Shown in pieces: positions 27,084 through 37,181 of a stretch of DNA of 47,877 nucleotides. The DNA comes from Fischerella thermalis PCC 7521 (GTDB lineage Bacteria > Cyanobacteriota > Cyanobacteriia > Cyanobacteriales > Nostocaceae). The notes under the pieces were generated by a model that saw nothing but the letters and a program-made list of their open reading frames with translations, did not search any database and had not been told where the DNA came from. Position numbers and translations under genes: made by a program. The stretch is from assembly GCF_000317225.1 (NCBI RefSeq), contig NZ_AJLL01000014.1, forward strand, positions 1 through 47,877. The letters are read 5' to 3'. Within the stretch, counting starts at the first letter, position 1. Each line of letters begins with the position of its first letter.

Positions 27084-27420
27084 AAAAGTCCTCGAACATT
27101 AAAGCAATGCATTTAGAAAGTTAATAGGTAAGGCAAAATATAATTATGCTTGATTCTAGGTTAGAAGTTTGCAATGTATTCTGTTTTTTTGCTTGAGAAT
27201 GTAATTTAAATTACTATTTTTTATATCATTACTAGGTAGGGAAATCCGAATCGCCATTATAGGGCAAACAGTGCTATTAAGAGGGTTTAATTACCTAAGT
27301 AGAGCTTTTAAAATTCTGATTGTTCGCAACTTTGCTCCTTCCTACACTCTAGTAACAGAGAGTGTTAGTGTATTCTTGTTTGAAGATCACTAAAGCGTTT
27401 GGTATTTTTCATTAGAGATT
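27084..27420 (+). promoter_or_regulatory. htpG upstream region with a CIRCE-like dyad
   Basis: A 337-bp gap with no gene. The region at 27342-27368 contains ctacactc, 10 nt, then gagtgttag, a dyad that recalls the HrcA operator (ttagcactc-N9-gagtgctaa) but with mismatches and one missing base. It lies about 50 bp before the htpG ATG. Treat it as a weak candidate. Confidence 0.35.
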
Positions 27421-29397
27421 ATGCTAGAACAAGGAACCATCAGTATTCATACTGAAAATATATTCCCGATTATCAAGAAGTCTCTTTACTCAGATCACCA
27501 AATCTTCTTGCGGGAATTAATATCCAACGCCGTCGATGCCATACAGAAACTGAACATGATATCCCGTGCTGGAGAATACTCTGGCGATATCGGTGAACCA
27601 GAAATTCAAATTGCTATAGACAAAAACAATAAAACCCTCTCCATCACCGATAACGGTATCGGGATGACAGCAGATGAGGTGAAAAAGTATATTAACCAAG
27701 TTGCTTTCTCTAGCGCCGAAGAATTTATTCAGAAGTATAAAAGCACATCTGACCAGCCTATTATCGGTCACTTTGGTCTAGGCTTTTACTCTTCCTTTAT
27801 GGTGGCGCAAAAAGTCGAGATTGATACCCTATCTTACAAAGAAGGAGCGCAGGCTGTTCACTGGACTTGTGATGGTTCGCCAGAGTTCACCCTAGAAGAA
27901 TCATCTCGTACGGCTCGTGGTACAACAATTACTCTCCATTTAATGGAGGAAGAACTAGATTATTTAGAATCTGCACGCATCAAAAATCTTGTCAAGACTT
28001 ACTGTGATTTTATGCCAGTGCCAATTAAACTGGATGGCGAGGTGTTAAATCGACAAAAAGCACCGTGGCGTGAGTCTCCCAGTAATTTAAGTAAGGAAGA
28101 CTATATAGAGTTTTATCGCTACCTCTATCCTTTCCAAGAAGACCCCCTACTATGGGTGCATTTGAATACAGATTATCCTTTTATCATCAATGGTATTCTG
28201 TATTTTCCGAAACTAAGACCGGATGTTGATGTTACCAAAGGGCAGATTAAGTTATTCTGCAATCAAGTTTTTGTCAGCGATCATTGCGAAGAAATTATTC
28301 CCCAATTTCTTTTGCCGATGCGGGGTGTAATTGATAGCAGTGATATTCCTCTAAATGTATCACGCAGTGCTTTGCAGACCGATCGCACCGTTAAGAAAAT
28401 CGGTGATTACATCGCCAAAAAAGTAGGCGATCGCCTTAAAGAACTCTACCGCGACAACCGCGATCAATATATCAGCGCTTGGAAAGACCTCGGTACTTTC
28501 GTTAAATTCGGGGTGATGAACGATGAAAAGTTTAAAAAGCAAGTCGAAGACATCCTAATTTTCCGCAGTACTGCTGAGCTATCAAACCAAACTGCTTCCG
28601 AAACCCCAGCCGTACAAGTACAATCCGAAGGGGAAGACGTTTGGCAAGATGTCACTCCCCCTGCATCTTCTGGAGGTGATTCCTACACAACCCTCAAAGA
28701 ATATTTAGAACGCAACAAAGAACGCCACAAAAACCGCGTTTTCTACTGCACCGATGAAGCAGCACAAGCCACCTACGTAGAACTTCATAAAAAACAAGGC
28801 TTGGAAGTCCTGTTTATGGACTCCTTCATCGACACCCACTTTATTAATTTCCTCGAACGTGAATTCCAAGATGTCAAATTTACGCGTGTAGACTCTGACT
28901 TGGATCAAACTCTCCTAGATAAAGATCAAGCTACAGAGATAGTTGATCCCAAAACAAATAAAACCCGCAGTGAAGTGATTAAGGAGTTATTCGAGAAAGC
29001 ACTCAACAAACCTAAATTAAACATCCGTACTGAAGCCTTAAAATCAGATAATCCCCAAAGCACACCTCCCGCAATGGTGTTGCTACCAGAGATTTTGCGT
29101 CGCCTCCGGGAAATGAATGCACTCATGCAACAGCAAACGGTAGAGTTTCCCGAAGAGCATATTCTGTTGGTAAATACTAGCCACCCCCTGATTCAGAACT
29201 TAGCAACCCTTAGTCAAAGTAGTATTATTCAGGGTGGAGGTGAATCACCTACAGGTCAGTTAGTTAACATGATTTGCCAACATATTTATGATTTGGCACT
29301 GATGTCTCAAAAAGGATTTGATGCTGAAGGAATGAAAGGCTTTGTTGAACGTTCTAATGAAGTCTTAACGAAGTTGACAGAACAAGCAACTAAGTAA
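27421..29397 (+). CDS. htpG: Hsp90 chaperone HtpG
   Basis: Dimeric ATP-dependent chaperone of 658 aa, important for heat, light and oxidative-stress tolerance in cyanobacteria. The GHKL ATPase domain shows ELISNAVDAIQKL, the ADP-binding ITDNGIGMTADE and GHFGLGFYSSFMVA. The middle domain contains LNVSRSALQTDRTVKKI. The C-terminal dimerisation part follows a short acidic linker (about 395-420). The start is ATG 27421. It is monocistronic, with a strong hairpin downstream. Confidence 0.95.
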   Translation: MLEQGTISIHTENIFPIIKKSLYSDHQIFLRELISNAVDAIQKLNMISRAGEYSGDIGEPEIQIAIDKNNKTLSITDNGIGMTADEVKKYINQVAFSSAEEFIQKYKSTSDQPIIGHFGLGFYSSFMVAQKVEIDTLSYKEGAQAVHWTCDGSPEFTLEESSRTARGTTITLHLMEEELDYLESARIKNLVKTYCDFMPVPIKLDGEVLNRQKAPWRESPSNLSKEDYIEFYRYLYPFQEDPLLWVHLNTDYPFIINGILYFPKLRPDVDVTKGQIKLFCNQVFVSDHCEEIIPQFLLPMRGVIDSSDIPLNVSRSALQTDRTVKKIGDYIAKKVGDRLKELYRDNRDQYISAWKDLGTFVKFGVMNDEKFKKQVEDILIFRSTAELSNQTASETPAVQVQSEGEDVWQDVTPPASSGGDSYTTLKEYLERNKERHKNRVFYCTDEAAQATYVELHKKQGLEVLFMDSFIDTHFINFLEREFQDVKFTRVDSDLDQTLLDKDQATEIVDPKTNKTRSEVIKELFEKALNKPKLNIRTEALKSDNPQSTPPAMVLLPEILRRLREMNALMQQQTVEFPEEHILLVNTSHPLIQNLATLSQSSIIQGGGESPTGQLVNMICQHIYDLALMSQKGFDAEGMKGFVERSNEVLTKLTEQATK

Positions 29398-29469
29398 CCC
29401 CCATTAAGGAAGGATAAAGTTATACCTGTCTTGAAAATGGGTGTGGGGGTAGTTTGGGTGTAAGAATTT

Positions 29470-29497
29470 AGGAGGAGATATATTTTCATCTCCTCCT
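29470..29497 (+). terminator. Hairpin after htpG
   Basis: aggaggagat (29470-29479) pairs perfectly with atctcctcct (29488-29497) around an 8-nt loop, 73 bp after the htpG stop. No T-run follows, so termination is likely but not certain. Note that the first arm resembles a strong ribosome binding site, yet no gene starts after it. Confidence 0.55.
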
Positions 29498-29619
29498 TGT
29501 GAATATAATTGCCTGTGGGGTCTTGCACCTGTTTCTCAACCACCTCAATAGCTTTCTCCACCACCCGCAAGCAGCTATACAATAGAAGATCGTGTTCAAA
29601 ATAAATCGGAGATTATCCT

Positions 29620-29856
29620 ATGTCTCGTCGCTGTGATTTAACTGGTAAAAAGGCCAATAACGCCTTTGCAATTTCCCACTCCCACCGCCGCACTAAGCGT
29701 ATTCAGAATGCCAACCTGCAAAGCAAGCGCGTTTGGTGGCCCGAGGGTAATCGTTGGGTGAGACTCAAATTGTCTACCAAAGCTATCAAAACCTTAGAAA
29801 AGAAAGGTTTAGCAGCTATGGCTAAAGAAGCAGGGATTAATCTCAATCATTACTAG
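29620..29856 (+). CDS. rpmB: 50S ribosomal protein L28
   Basis: Large-subunit protein of 78 aa. [27 protein letters not shown] and [21 protein letters not shown] are diagnostic for bacterial and chloroplast L28. A ribosome binding site (cggaga) lies before ATG 29620. It is a single gene, separated from htpG by a hairpin and followed by a further structured region. Confidence 0.96.
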   Translation: MSRRCDLTGKKANNAFAISHSHRRTKRIQNANLQSKRVWWPEGNRWVRLKLSTKAIKTLEKKGLAAMAKEAGINLNHY

Positions 29857-29872
29857 GCAGAAAATTGAGTAG

Positions 29873-29932
29873 TTCGTAACTATGTTTGTAATGAGGCGCT
29901 TTAGCCTCTAAAACAAGCTTTCACGTTACGAA
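29873..29932 (+). terminator. Nested inverted repeats after rpmB
   Basis: An outer pair ttcgtaac (29873-29880) / gttacgaa (29925-29932) encloses an inner gaggc/gcctc hairpin (29893-29908) followed by taaaac. It begins 17 nt after the rpmB stop and is a plausible rpmB terminator. The remaining bases to 30174 show nothing recognisable. Confidence 0.5.
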
Positions 29933-30174
29933 TTTATCAAACACTGTACAAAAAATCATTGGGCAAAATCCCATAGTACAGTCGTTACTCAATGAAGAAG
30001 TTTTTCATCTCCCTGTAAATGGGGGATGAAGGCAAATAAAAAGGTAAAAATATAAATTATCCAAGAGTTTAGGTCTATTTACTTACAATAGCAAAACCCA
30101 GTTACTCAAAAAAATTGGTTTAGACTGGGACATTTTAAACTTTTCCTGTATTTTCGTGCATGATTGAATGTATT

Positions 30175-30966
30175 TTATTTTTGAATTTTCTTAATAAAAG
30201 GGTGGAATAAAATATCTTTCAACTTGCCAAACATTTTTGATAGTACGTAAAATTCATTCTGAATTGCATGACAACCAATATAAGATTCAAAACCGTCTAA
30301 TGGTCTTTTTTGTTCTATATAAGAAAACTGACCTTTAATTTTATCTTGCCATTTTGAAGTATGCCTAGTAGCAATACTAAATATATATATCGAAGCATTT
30401 TTATGACTATTAAAGCTTAAGTATAGTAGAGACATACCATTCTCCTCAAACATTCTTTTTATAGTTAGTGGAGTAAATCGCCAGTAGTCTCCATAATTTG
30501 TGTGCATTTGCTGTAGAAACGGGACAACCAGTATTACGACATCCCTACTCATCAAACATAGGTTCTTGAAAGCAGTATTTACTTGATAAATATGTTCTAA
30601 AACTGTGTGATTGAATACAACATCAAATTTATTGATTAGTTCATTTGGTAATTCACTAGCTAAATCCAAAAAAAATTCATTCTCTAATCCTTGAAATCCC
30701 ATTGCTTCAGGCTTATAGTTGGTGATCGTATAACTACTAGCATTTATAAAATAATCTTTATACCGTTTGCCCTCTTTATCAGCATCTTGCCAACCACTAA
30801 CATTTACAATATCTCCATCAAAAAGATGAGCAAATTTTTTTAGTTCTCGATTTGACCAAATTCTTGCAATCAAATACTTTCTATCTATAAAAATGGATGA
30901 AAAATTTTCAGCTGCTCTATTTGCTGGAAACATTGGGTATTCTCCATTGCGTACGTAGATTGGCAT
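30175..30966 (-). CDS. SAM-dependent methyltransferase-like protein
   Basis: A 263-aa protein with the class I methyltransferase late motifs FDVVFNHTVLEHIYQVNTAF, VVILVVPFLQQMH and YGDYWRFTPLTIKRMFEENGM, the pattern of Methyltransf_11-like enzymes in polysaccharide clusters. The usual glycine-rich motif I is replaced by GDIVNVSGWQDADKEG, so cofactor binding may be altered. The gene is AT-rich like the nearby GT4 gene and is divergent from hpsA across 660 bp. A role in modifying a surface glycan is an inference from position. Confidence 0.6.
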   Translation of the reverse strand: MPIYVRNGEYPMFPANRAAENFSSIFIDRKYLIARIWSNRELKKFAHLFDGDIVNVSGWQDADKEGKRYKDYFINASSYTITNYKPEAMGFQGLENEFFLDLASELPNELINKFDVVFNHTVLEHIYQVNTAFKNLCLMSRDVVILVVPFLQQMHTNYGDYWRFTPLTIKRMFEENGMSLLYLSFNSHKNASIYIFSIATRHTSKWQDKIKGQFSYIEQKRPLDGFESYIGCHAIQNEFYVLSKMFGKLKDILFHPFIKKIQK

Positions 30967-31629
30967 CCTATTATAATTTATACATTATACTTTGATGATA
31001 TTTCAGTTGTCTAACACCACTCTCCTTAATATAAAGAAGAAGAGATCAAATGCATAATATAGTAATATTACTTAAATTTAAGCGATAATCGCTACATAAT
31101 AAATTTAAGACTTTGTCATACTTACTTGCCATTATAGTATTGAGGCATTAGAAAGCATGGGCTTCATATCAACAAAAGTCAGACATCTGTTCGTACTGAA
31201 GGCTGAAGCCTCCACCATAAACCTTTCATTTATTTATACCTAACTACTTAATTTTTAGCAGGTTGATAATTTTACTATCACAAGTGGGTACTATAAGCTT
31301 ACTTTGCTAAAAACATAGTCATCAAGTGACTTCGCTCTGAAACAAAATCACAAAATTGGATGTGAAGTTATGGCGTTATTATCCTTTGTCGGTTATAAAT
31401 TAAATTATTCAGATAAAATAGAAATTTTCTGGATAAATAATAAGAAATTATCAAAAATATAAATTCAAGATTTTTTATTTATGTTGCTACTGCATTTATG
31501 TTTACGTTTATATCTGGCAGTAGCTATATAAATAAAGCTTTGCACAGTGCCTGCGAAATTTATCGAAAGGCTGAATTTCTAATTGCCCATAAAATAGACA
31601 CTCAAAAAAACTTAGCAGGAAATTAGGTT
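30967..31629 (+). promoter_or_regulatory. Long AT-rich upstream region of hpsA
   Basis: This 663-bp region lies between the divergent methyltransferase and hpsA genes. It contains a dyad gctactgc (31486-31493) / gcagtagc (31517-31524) followed by a TATATAAAT run, about 105 bp before the hpsA ATG and in a good place for an operator and promoter. A 30-codon frame at 31370-31462 shows no supporting feature. hps genes in Nostoc punctiforme are switched on during hormogonium formation, so long regulatory DNA here is expected. Confidence 0.5.
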
Positions 31630-34600
31630 ATGTCTCCAAAACGCAAGTTAGTCAGGAAAATACAAAAAATATCTCAAAAACTTTGCAATAATTCTTCACC
31701 AATAATGAAAGAGCAAAGTCTATGGCTACTGCGATGTTTCTTAATAACTAGGAGACAATCAGATTGGATAAATGCAGGCTTTGTGTTACCAACAGTGGTA
31801 ATGGTATCGTTGGTGGTAGTGCTACTAACTACTGCTATCTTATTTCGGTCTTTTGAACGTTCTAAAAATGCTAGTAATGTTCGCGTGAATGAAGCTGTTT
31901 TAAATGCAGCATCACCTGCTTTAGAAAGAGCCAAAGCAAAAATAGATCAACTATTTAAAGATCCACGGCTTCCACGTTCAACTCCGTCTGACTTTTCATT
32001 AACTCAAGTTATTGGTGAGAATATCAGTGAATTCACATTTGGTGATGAAACACCGCTCAAAGTCGTGAAAGATTTTAATTCTACAAGTGGTATTCAAGAT
32101 GAAGAGACTCTGAATACAGCATGGAAATACCCTGTTGATACTGATAATAACGGTAAATTAGATAGTTATACCCTTTATGGTATCTATTTTCGTACTCCTA
32201 CTAGTAATAGACCCAGAAATCCCCTAGAAGCAAGAACACAACCCATGGACGAAGGTGCAACTGGTGGTAAATGTCAGAGTGATGTTGCTACTAGCGCCGA
32301 TTTAGTAGGTAGTCAGGGCTGGTATAAAGTTGGTAGCAAGCTAAAAAGAAGCTTGTTTATATACACTGCGACCGTACCGATCACTGATACAACAGGCTTG
32401 GGTAGTAATTATGAAAAGTTCAGTGGCAATAAAGGTTTTGTAGCGTTGGAGTATCAACAGGACAGAGAAAGAATACCTCTGAATAATAATGCAGTTCTTT
32501 ATGAAAATGATCTAGAGATTGCACCAGGATTTGGTATCAACATCAATGGACGTATCTTCACAAATGGTAATTTGTTGACAAGGCAATCCGGTACTGCTGC
32601 TTCTAATACCATTAGATATTATCTGGTCAGCAGCCCAAAATCGTGTTACTACACAGAGGAAAATAGCAAGATAATTGTAGCTGGCAATGTCATCAATAGC
32701 CGTGTTGATGAAAGCTCCTCCGGTTCTGGTGTTTTTGTAGATTTGTTCAATCAAGGCTATGACGTAGATAATATTGCAATTGTCCAGGATAAACTTGACA
32801 ACACAAAAAAAACCGTACCAGCGTCAGTTTACGGAAATACAGCAGCCTTCAATGATGAGGCCTATGCTAAGCGAATTGACCATCTAGTAGCAGTAACAAA
32901 CGCTACTTATCCAAGTAAAACCGCTCTGCCTGAAGAAGTTCAACAGCAAATTGACCGACAAATTGCTGCTGATCCGACTTTAGATCCAGCTGCGGTACGT
33001 GATGAACAGCTAAGGATTTACTTTAGAAAGCGAACTCGGCGTGTTCCCTACGCAGAGATTCCTTTTAATAGTAATCCTCTGAAATATACACTTGGTTCTA
33101 CTAGCTATGATTATGAAACAAATAGCCCGCTACAAGGAAGTGGTAACTCTCTACGACCGGTAGATGCATGGGTTTTTCCTTATGATCCCAGTGATGGTAA
33201 GACGGCTTCCAACTATGCCAACATTGACATTAAAGATAACGGTACGAAGAAACTTCATCTGTCGGCAACCGATCCAGCAGTACAGGTGAATTTAGGTAAA
33301 GAAGAACGAATCGGCGATCGCGTTTTAGTAGGTAACAATCTGCCGCAGTTTATATACAGTACAACTAAAGGTAAATTTGTTAGCTCCGAAGAAGGTCAGG
33401 TAATTTCTGGCAAAGAATGGGATAACAACACTAATCAGCGCAAACGCTTCACCCAAGCTTACCAATTAGATGATCTAGGAATGACTGATCGGGATGGCTT
33501 TTGGGAAAAATCAGCAGCACAAAAACCCCAAGGATCACTGGATGTGGTTGGAGGACTGCGAGTGATTACGGGAGCAGGAATTTACTTACCCAATGACTAT
33601 AATCCTAGCGATAATACTTTTACTGACACCCAAAAGATTATTTGGCCAGATTATATGCCAATGGGTGTTACCACCAAGCCCGAGGGCTTACCCGATGACA
33701 AAACACCATACCTGCGAATGCGGGCTACGGCGGTTTATCATTACCAAGACGATTCCTACGATCCTAAGACTCCAACTGATTACCAAACACCGATCGCTTG
33801 TGTCAGTAGCTACTACGATCCTACAAACAGTACGACAGCCAGAAATCAAACAGGTTTACCAGATGTTAGTTTAAGAGATAACTATAGAAACTTAACTGGA
33901 TTGCCCAACGTTAATGACAATCCAGGCAAATCCCACAACGGTGTCGTCTACTCCGCTTCCTCTCTATCAACAACAGGTTATGAAGCAGAATTGAATTACC
34001 AAGCACAGTTAAAGTACCCCAACGGACGGTTGGTAAATGAACAGCTTAAAAAGGCCTTAGACAAAATAGCAGCTAGTAAGTCACTAACCTTAGCAGAACA
34101 ATCAGCAGTTGATTCTGCAATGTGTGCTTTAAAGATTTTAGATGGCACAATTGGCAGTCCTACAGACTCTGCAATTCCTCATGGCGCGATTATGGAAACT
34201 GCTTTTTTGGATGCAAGGCAGATAAAGGCTATTGATAAATCGGCATCGGGAACAAGCTACGATTTAGATGTAGAACTGCGACAGCCATTAGAAATTCGTG
34301 CCACGATTATAGATCTAGACCTGTTACGCAGAAAATCAAAGACAGGTGGAGAGTTTCTATTTCCAAATAGTGGCATTATTTATGCCACCCGTGATGATGC
34401 ACTGCCAGACGCTAGCAATGCAAGTAAAGATGTAAGTGCTACTGACTTTAGGTTAGACCCAACTCGGCGGCCTAACGGCATTATGCTAATTAATGGCAGT
34501 GACTTGAGCCGAAATAGTACTTATAAACCTGAAGAAAAAGGTCTAACTCTAGCATCAAACCTACCAGTTTACATTAAAGGGAATTTTAACATCCACACAC

Positions 34601-36423
34601 AAGAAGAGTTTACAGATATTCTCTTGAAATCTACTAACAGCTGGGGTAATGACTTTTACAAACGTAAAACATTGAATCCACAATTTGCTTGTCGCCCGGG
34701 TCAATTTTCTGGTTGCACCACTGGTGAAACATGGCGATCAGCCTCGGTAATAGCTGATGCAATTACAATTTTGTCAAAAAACTTCCGCTTGGGCTTCCGC
34801 CAAGAAGGTGACTATGACTTAAGAACTAATTATGATGTCATCGATAAAGATCGTAATCCGGTGTTTGTTACTTTTGATGCTGATGGTGATGGTGACAAGC
34901 CCTTGGGAAATGTTGACGAGACAAAGTTTGGCTTTGATTTAAATGGTGATGGAGATGCAGCCGATACAACGGTTTCTGAGACTCAAATCACAGCTTCAGC
35001 TGCTGCTAAAATCAATGGCTTTTGGGATAACAACTTTGTCACTAGTTTTCCTTGGAAAGATAATAATAGTAGCTACGGTAATCCTACAGATTTAGATAAT
35101 AAGCCCATCCAAAGTTCCTACTTCAACAACTTTGTTACCCCAATTCAACGTCGGGTACCTTTTCCAGAGTATGTCATGGAACTTTGTCGTAAACCAACAA
35201 TTACAGCTTGTGGAGCTAGTGATTGGAGTGTAGGTTATGCAGCTGGTAGCACTGTTGACTGGGATTACAAGGCAACGGATTCGGGTACAAAGCGTATATT
35301 ACCAAATGATTCTAACTTTACAGTTGATAAACTAGGAGCTGGTACTACAGCTAGACCTGCCTTGAATGCAGCAGACCGACATTTTCCCCGTCGTGTTGCC
35401 TTCCTCAGAGATAGTAACGGTAATTTAATCCTATCTGGTGGTAGACCAATTCCTTTGGGCATAAAAGGTACTGATAATCCCTCTGATGGAAAGACAGATA
35501 ATGCAGGGCAGGTAAACTACTATCCTTACACTAATACTACAATTGCAGGCACTCCTTACCCTGCATACAGTTCTAGTAATCGACCCAGATTACATCAAAG
35601 AGCTCTTTGGTTTAAAACAGATAAAAGTAACACTGCCAATTATGGCCATAGCTACCCTCTGTGGATTGAAAATCGCAGTAGCCTCAGTGGAACAAGAGTC
35701 ACAGAGCAACCGCTTTTAATACCAGTTCTACAAATTCAGTATCCATTGACATCGCCGAGTAGTAATACAAGTACGCTCAACGACAGTGGTGATGCGAGGA
35801 CTACAGGTAACTGGATGCAAACCGCTACACCTACAGAAACCAATCTCGTCTTTGCTCAGGGTGATACTCCAGGACGTCCAGTTGAAAGCAATGGTGGTTT
35901 AGAAAACTTTGTACGTTATTTAGAGCGTTGGCAAAATGGTCCTAATAACACCGACCTTGTTAACCACATAGCCGCTGGTGCTTTTATCCAGTTTAAACGT
36001 AGTTCTTTTGCTACAGCACCGTTCCAAGTATTTACTGAAACATACAATAATTCTTCTACAGGGTACAGTTCTACAGGAACTATTTTTGGATATCCTCAAG
36101 CCTACAGACTGAGTGTTAACCAAACCAATAATGATAGATTTGGTCGTACACCCTTTTATACAGGCTCTCAACGTCTCTGGGGTTATGACGTAGCCTTGTT
36201 AACTCAGTTACCTGATTTGTTCTCGCAACGCTTTACCTCACCTGCAACTAACCCTCCTAACGAATTTTACAGAGAAGTCGGAAGAGATGATGCTTGGGTG
36301 AAAACTTTGCTATGTGCTGCTCAAGACAGCAGTACTGGTGGTTATGAAAATGCTCCTTCCACGATCTATGGAAGTAATTACAAATACGCTCTTAGCCAAG
36401 ACCAACGTGGTACATGCCCTTAA
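31630..36423 (+). CDS. hpsA: Hormogonium polysaccharide biosynthesis protein HpsA
   Basis: A very large protein (1597 aa) of the HpsA family, which in Nostoc punctiforme is needed for hormogonium polysaccharide and gliding. A basic leader of 50 residues precedes AG|FVLPTVVMVSLVVVLLTT, a pilin-like cleavage site and membrane helix in which position 5 is Thr instead of Glu. After the helix, SNVRVNEAVLNAASPALERA resembles the PilX/GspK pattern. The remaining ~1500 residues are exported, rich in Asn, Ser and Thr, with calcium-loop motifs DTDNNGKLDS (~169) and DADGDGDKP plus DLNGDGDAAD (~1083-1112). ATG 31630 has an aggaaa-type site; ATG 31705 would give a shorter leader. hpsB-hpsD follow on the same strand. 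Confidence 0.92.
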   Translation: MSPKRKLVRKIQKISQKLCNNSSPIMKEQSLWLLRCFLITRRQSDWINAGFVLPTVVMVSLVVVLLTTAILFRSFERSKNASNVRVNEAVLNAASPALERAKAKIDQLFKDPRLPRSTPSDFSLTQVIGENISEFTFGDETPLKVVKDFNSTSGIQDEETLNTAWKYPVDTDNNGKLDSYTLYGIYFRTPTSNRPRNPLEARTQPMDEGATGGKCQSDVATSADLVGSQGWYKVGSKLKRSLFIYTATVPITDTTGLGSNYEKFSGNKGFVALEYQQDRERIPLNNNAVLYENDLEIAPGFGININGRIFTNGNLLTRQSGTAASNTIRYYLVSSPKSCYYTEENSKIIVAGNVINSRVDESSSGSGVFVDLFNQGYDVDNIAIVQDKLDNTKKTVPASVYGNTAAFNDEAYAKRIDHLVAVTNATYPSKTALPEEVQQQIDRQIAADPTLDPAAVRDEQLRIYFRKRTRRVPYAEIPFNSNPLKYTLGSTSYDYETNSPLQGSGNSLRPVDAWVFPYDPSDGKTASNYANIDIKDNGTKKLHLSATDPAVQVNLGKEERIGDRVLVGNNLPQFIYSTTKGKFVSSEEGQVISGKEWDNNTNQRKRFTQAYQLDDLGMTDRDGFWEKSAAQKPQGSLDVVGGLRVITGAGIYLPNDYNPSDNTFTDTQKIIWPDYMPMGVTTKPEGLPDDKTPYLRMRATAVYHYQDDSYDPKTPTDYQTPIACVSSYYDPTNSTTARNQTGLPDVSLRDNYRNLTGLPNVNDNPGKSHNGVVYSASSLSTTGYEAELNYQAQLKYPNGRLVNEQLKKALDKIAASKSLTLAEQSAVDSAMCALKILDGTIGSPTDSAIPHGAIMETAFLDARQIKAIDKSASGTSYDLDVELRQPLEIRATIIDLDLLRRKSKTGGEFLFPNSGIIYATRDDALPDASNASKDVSATDFRLDPTRRPNGIMLINGSDLSRNSTYKPEEKGLTLASNLPVYIKGNFNIHTQEEFTDILLKSTNSWGNDFYKRKTLNPQFACRPGQFSGCTTGETWRSASVIADAITILSKNFRLGFRQEGDYDLRTNYDVIDKDRNPVFVTFDADGDGDKPLGNVDETKFGFDLNGDGDAADTTVSETQITASAAAKINGFWDNNFVTSFPWKDNNSSYGNPTDLDNKPIQSSYFNNFVTPIQRRVPFPEYVMELCRKPTITACGASDWSVGYAAGSTVDWDYKATDSGTKRILPNDSNFTVDKLGAGTTARPALNAADRHFPRRVAFLRDSNGNLILSGGRPIPLGIKGTDNPSDGKTDNAGQVNYYPYTNTTIAGTPYPAYSSSNRPRLHQRALWFKTDKSNTANYGHSYPLWIENRSSLSGTRVTEQPLLIPVLQIQYPLTSPSSNTSTLNDSGDARTTGNWMQTATPTETNLVFAQGDTPGRPVESNGGLENFVRYLERWQNGPNNTDLVNHIAAGAFIQFKRSSFATAPFQVFTETYNNSSTGYSSTGTIFGYPQAYRLSVNQTNNDRFGRTPFYTGSQRLWGYDVALLTQLPDLFSQRFTSPATNPPNEFYREVGRDDAWVKTLLCAAQDSSTGGYENAPSTIYGSNYKYALSQDQRGTCP

Positions 36424-36476
36424 TTTCATCTAGTTCTGCATTTAACGAAAAGCTAGGATTATTTAATTGCTGAGAT

Positions 36477-37148
36477 ATGATTCACCACAAACAACAGCAA
36501 CTATCCCTGTCCAGTCAGTTAGGTTTTACTATCATTGAGTCATTAATAGCAATAATTGTTGTTGCTATTTTACTAGCAGCGATCGCCCCTGTGATTGTTT
36601 TGTCTGTGGGAACACGAGTGCAAGCAAAGCGTGTTGAGTTAGCTACAGATGCTGCCAAAACCTACATTGACGGTGTTCGTTCTGCAAAGATTGTAGCACC
36701 TCCGATCAGCAAAAAGAATGATCCGCCAATACCAGCACCCTCAGGAACTTTATCTTGTCCGACAACAGGAAGTGCTATCTGTTCAATATCACCTGCTTCT
36801 ACACTATTTCAACTGTATTGCGTAGATGCAGATACAGGAGGCTGCACCCAGGATAATTCTAAAGACATGATCATCCAAGCATTTGGATATAACGCCAATT
36901 CTACTAATGCTGATGATGGCTACAGATTAGGATTGCGAGTATACAGAGCAGATGCTTTTCAAAGCGGCGTTACATTGAAAGCATCTCCTGATATTAAGCA
37001 ACAACGAAGTTTTACTGGTGGGAGTGGTTTATCACCAATACAAGCTCCTCTGTTGGAAACATCAACAGAAATATCTAATAAATCAACAACATTCAGTAAT
37101 TTCTGCGATCGCTTAAAAAATAAGGATAATTCTCAATCTCAATGTTAA
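36477..37148 (+). CDS. hpsB: Prepilin-like protein HpsB
   Basis: A pseudopilin of 223 aa. The prepilin peptidase site is LG16|F17-TIIE, with Glu at mature position 5, and a membrane helix SLIAIIVVAILLAAIAPVI follows. The globular part carries several Cys (for example LSCPTTGSAICS) that could form disulfides outside the membrane. It lies 53 bp after hpsA. Family members are thought to assemble a periplasmic pseudopilus for polysaccharide export. Confidence 0.9.
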   Translation: MIHHKQQQLSLSSQLGFTIIESLIAIIVVAILLAAIAPVIVLSVGTRVQAKRVELATDAAKTYIDGVRSAKIVAPPISKKNDPPIPAPSGTLSCPTTGSAICSISPASTLFQLYCVDADTGGCTQDNSKDMIIQAFGYNANSTNADDGYRLGLRVYRADAFQSGVTLKASPDIKQQRSFTGGSGLSPIQAPLLETSTEISNKSTTFSNFCDRLKNKDNSQSQC

Positions 37149-37181
37149 ATCTTCGTAACCTCAAGGGGAAAATGTAGTGTT

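Noticed and set aside
31370-31462. 30-codon frame MALLSFVGYKLNYSDKIEIF... upstream of hpsA
   Set aside because: AT-rich, no clear ribosome binding site, no recognisable motif; more likely part of the hpsA regulatory region.
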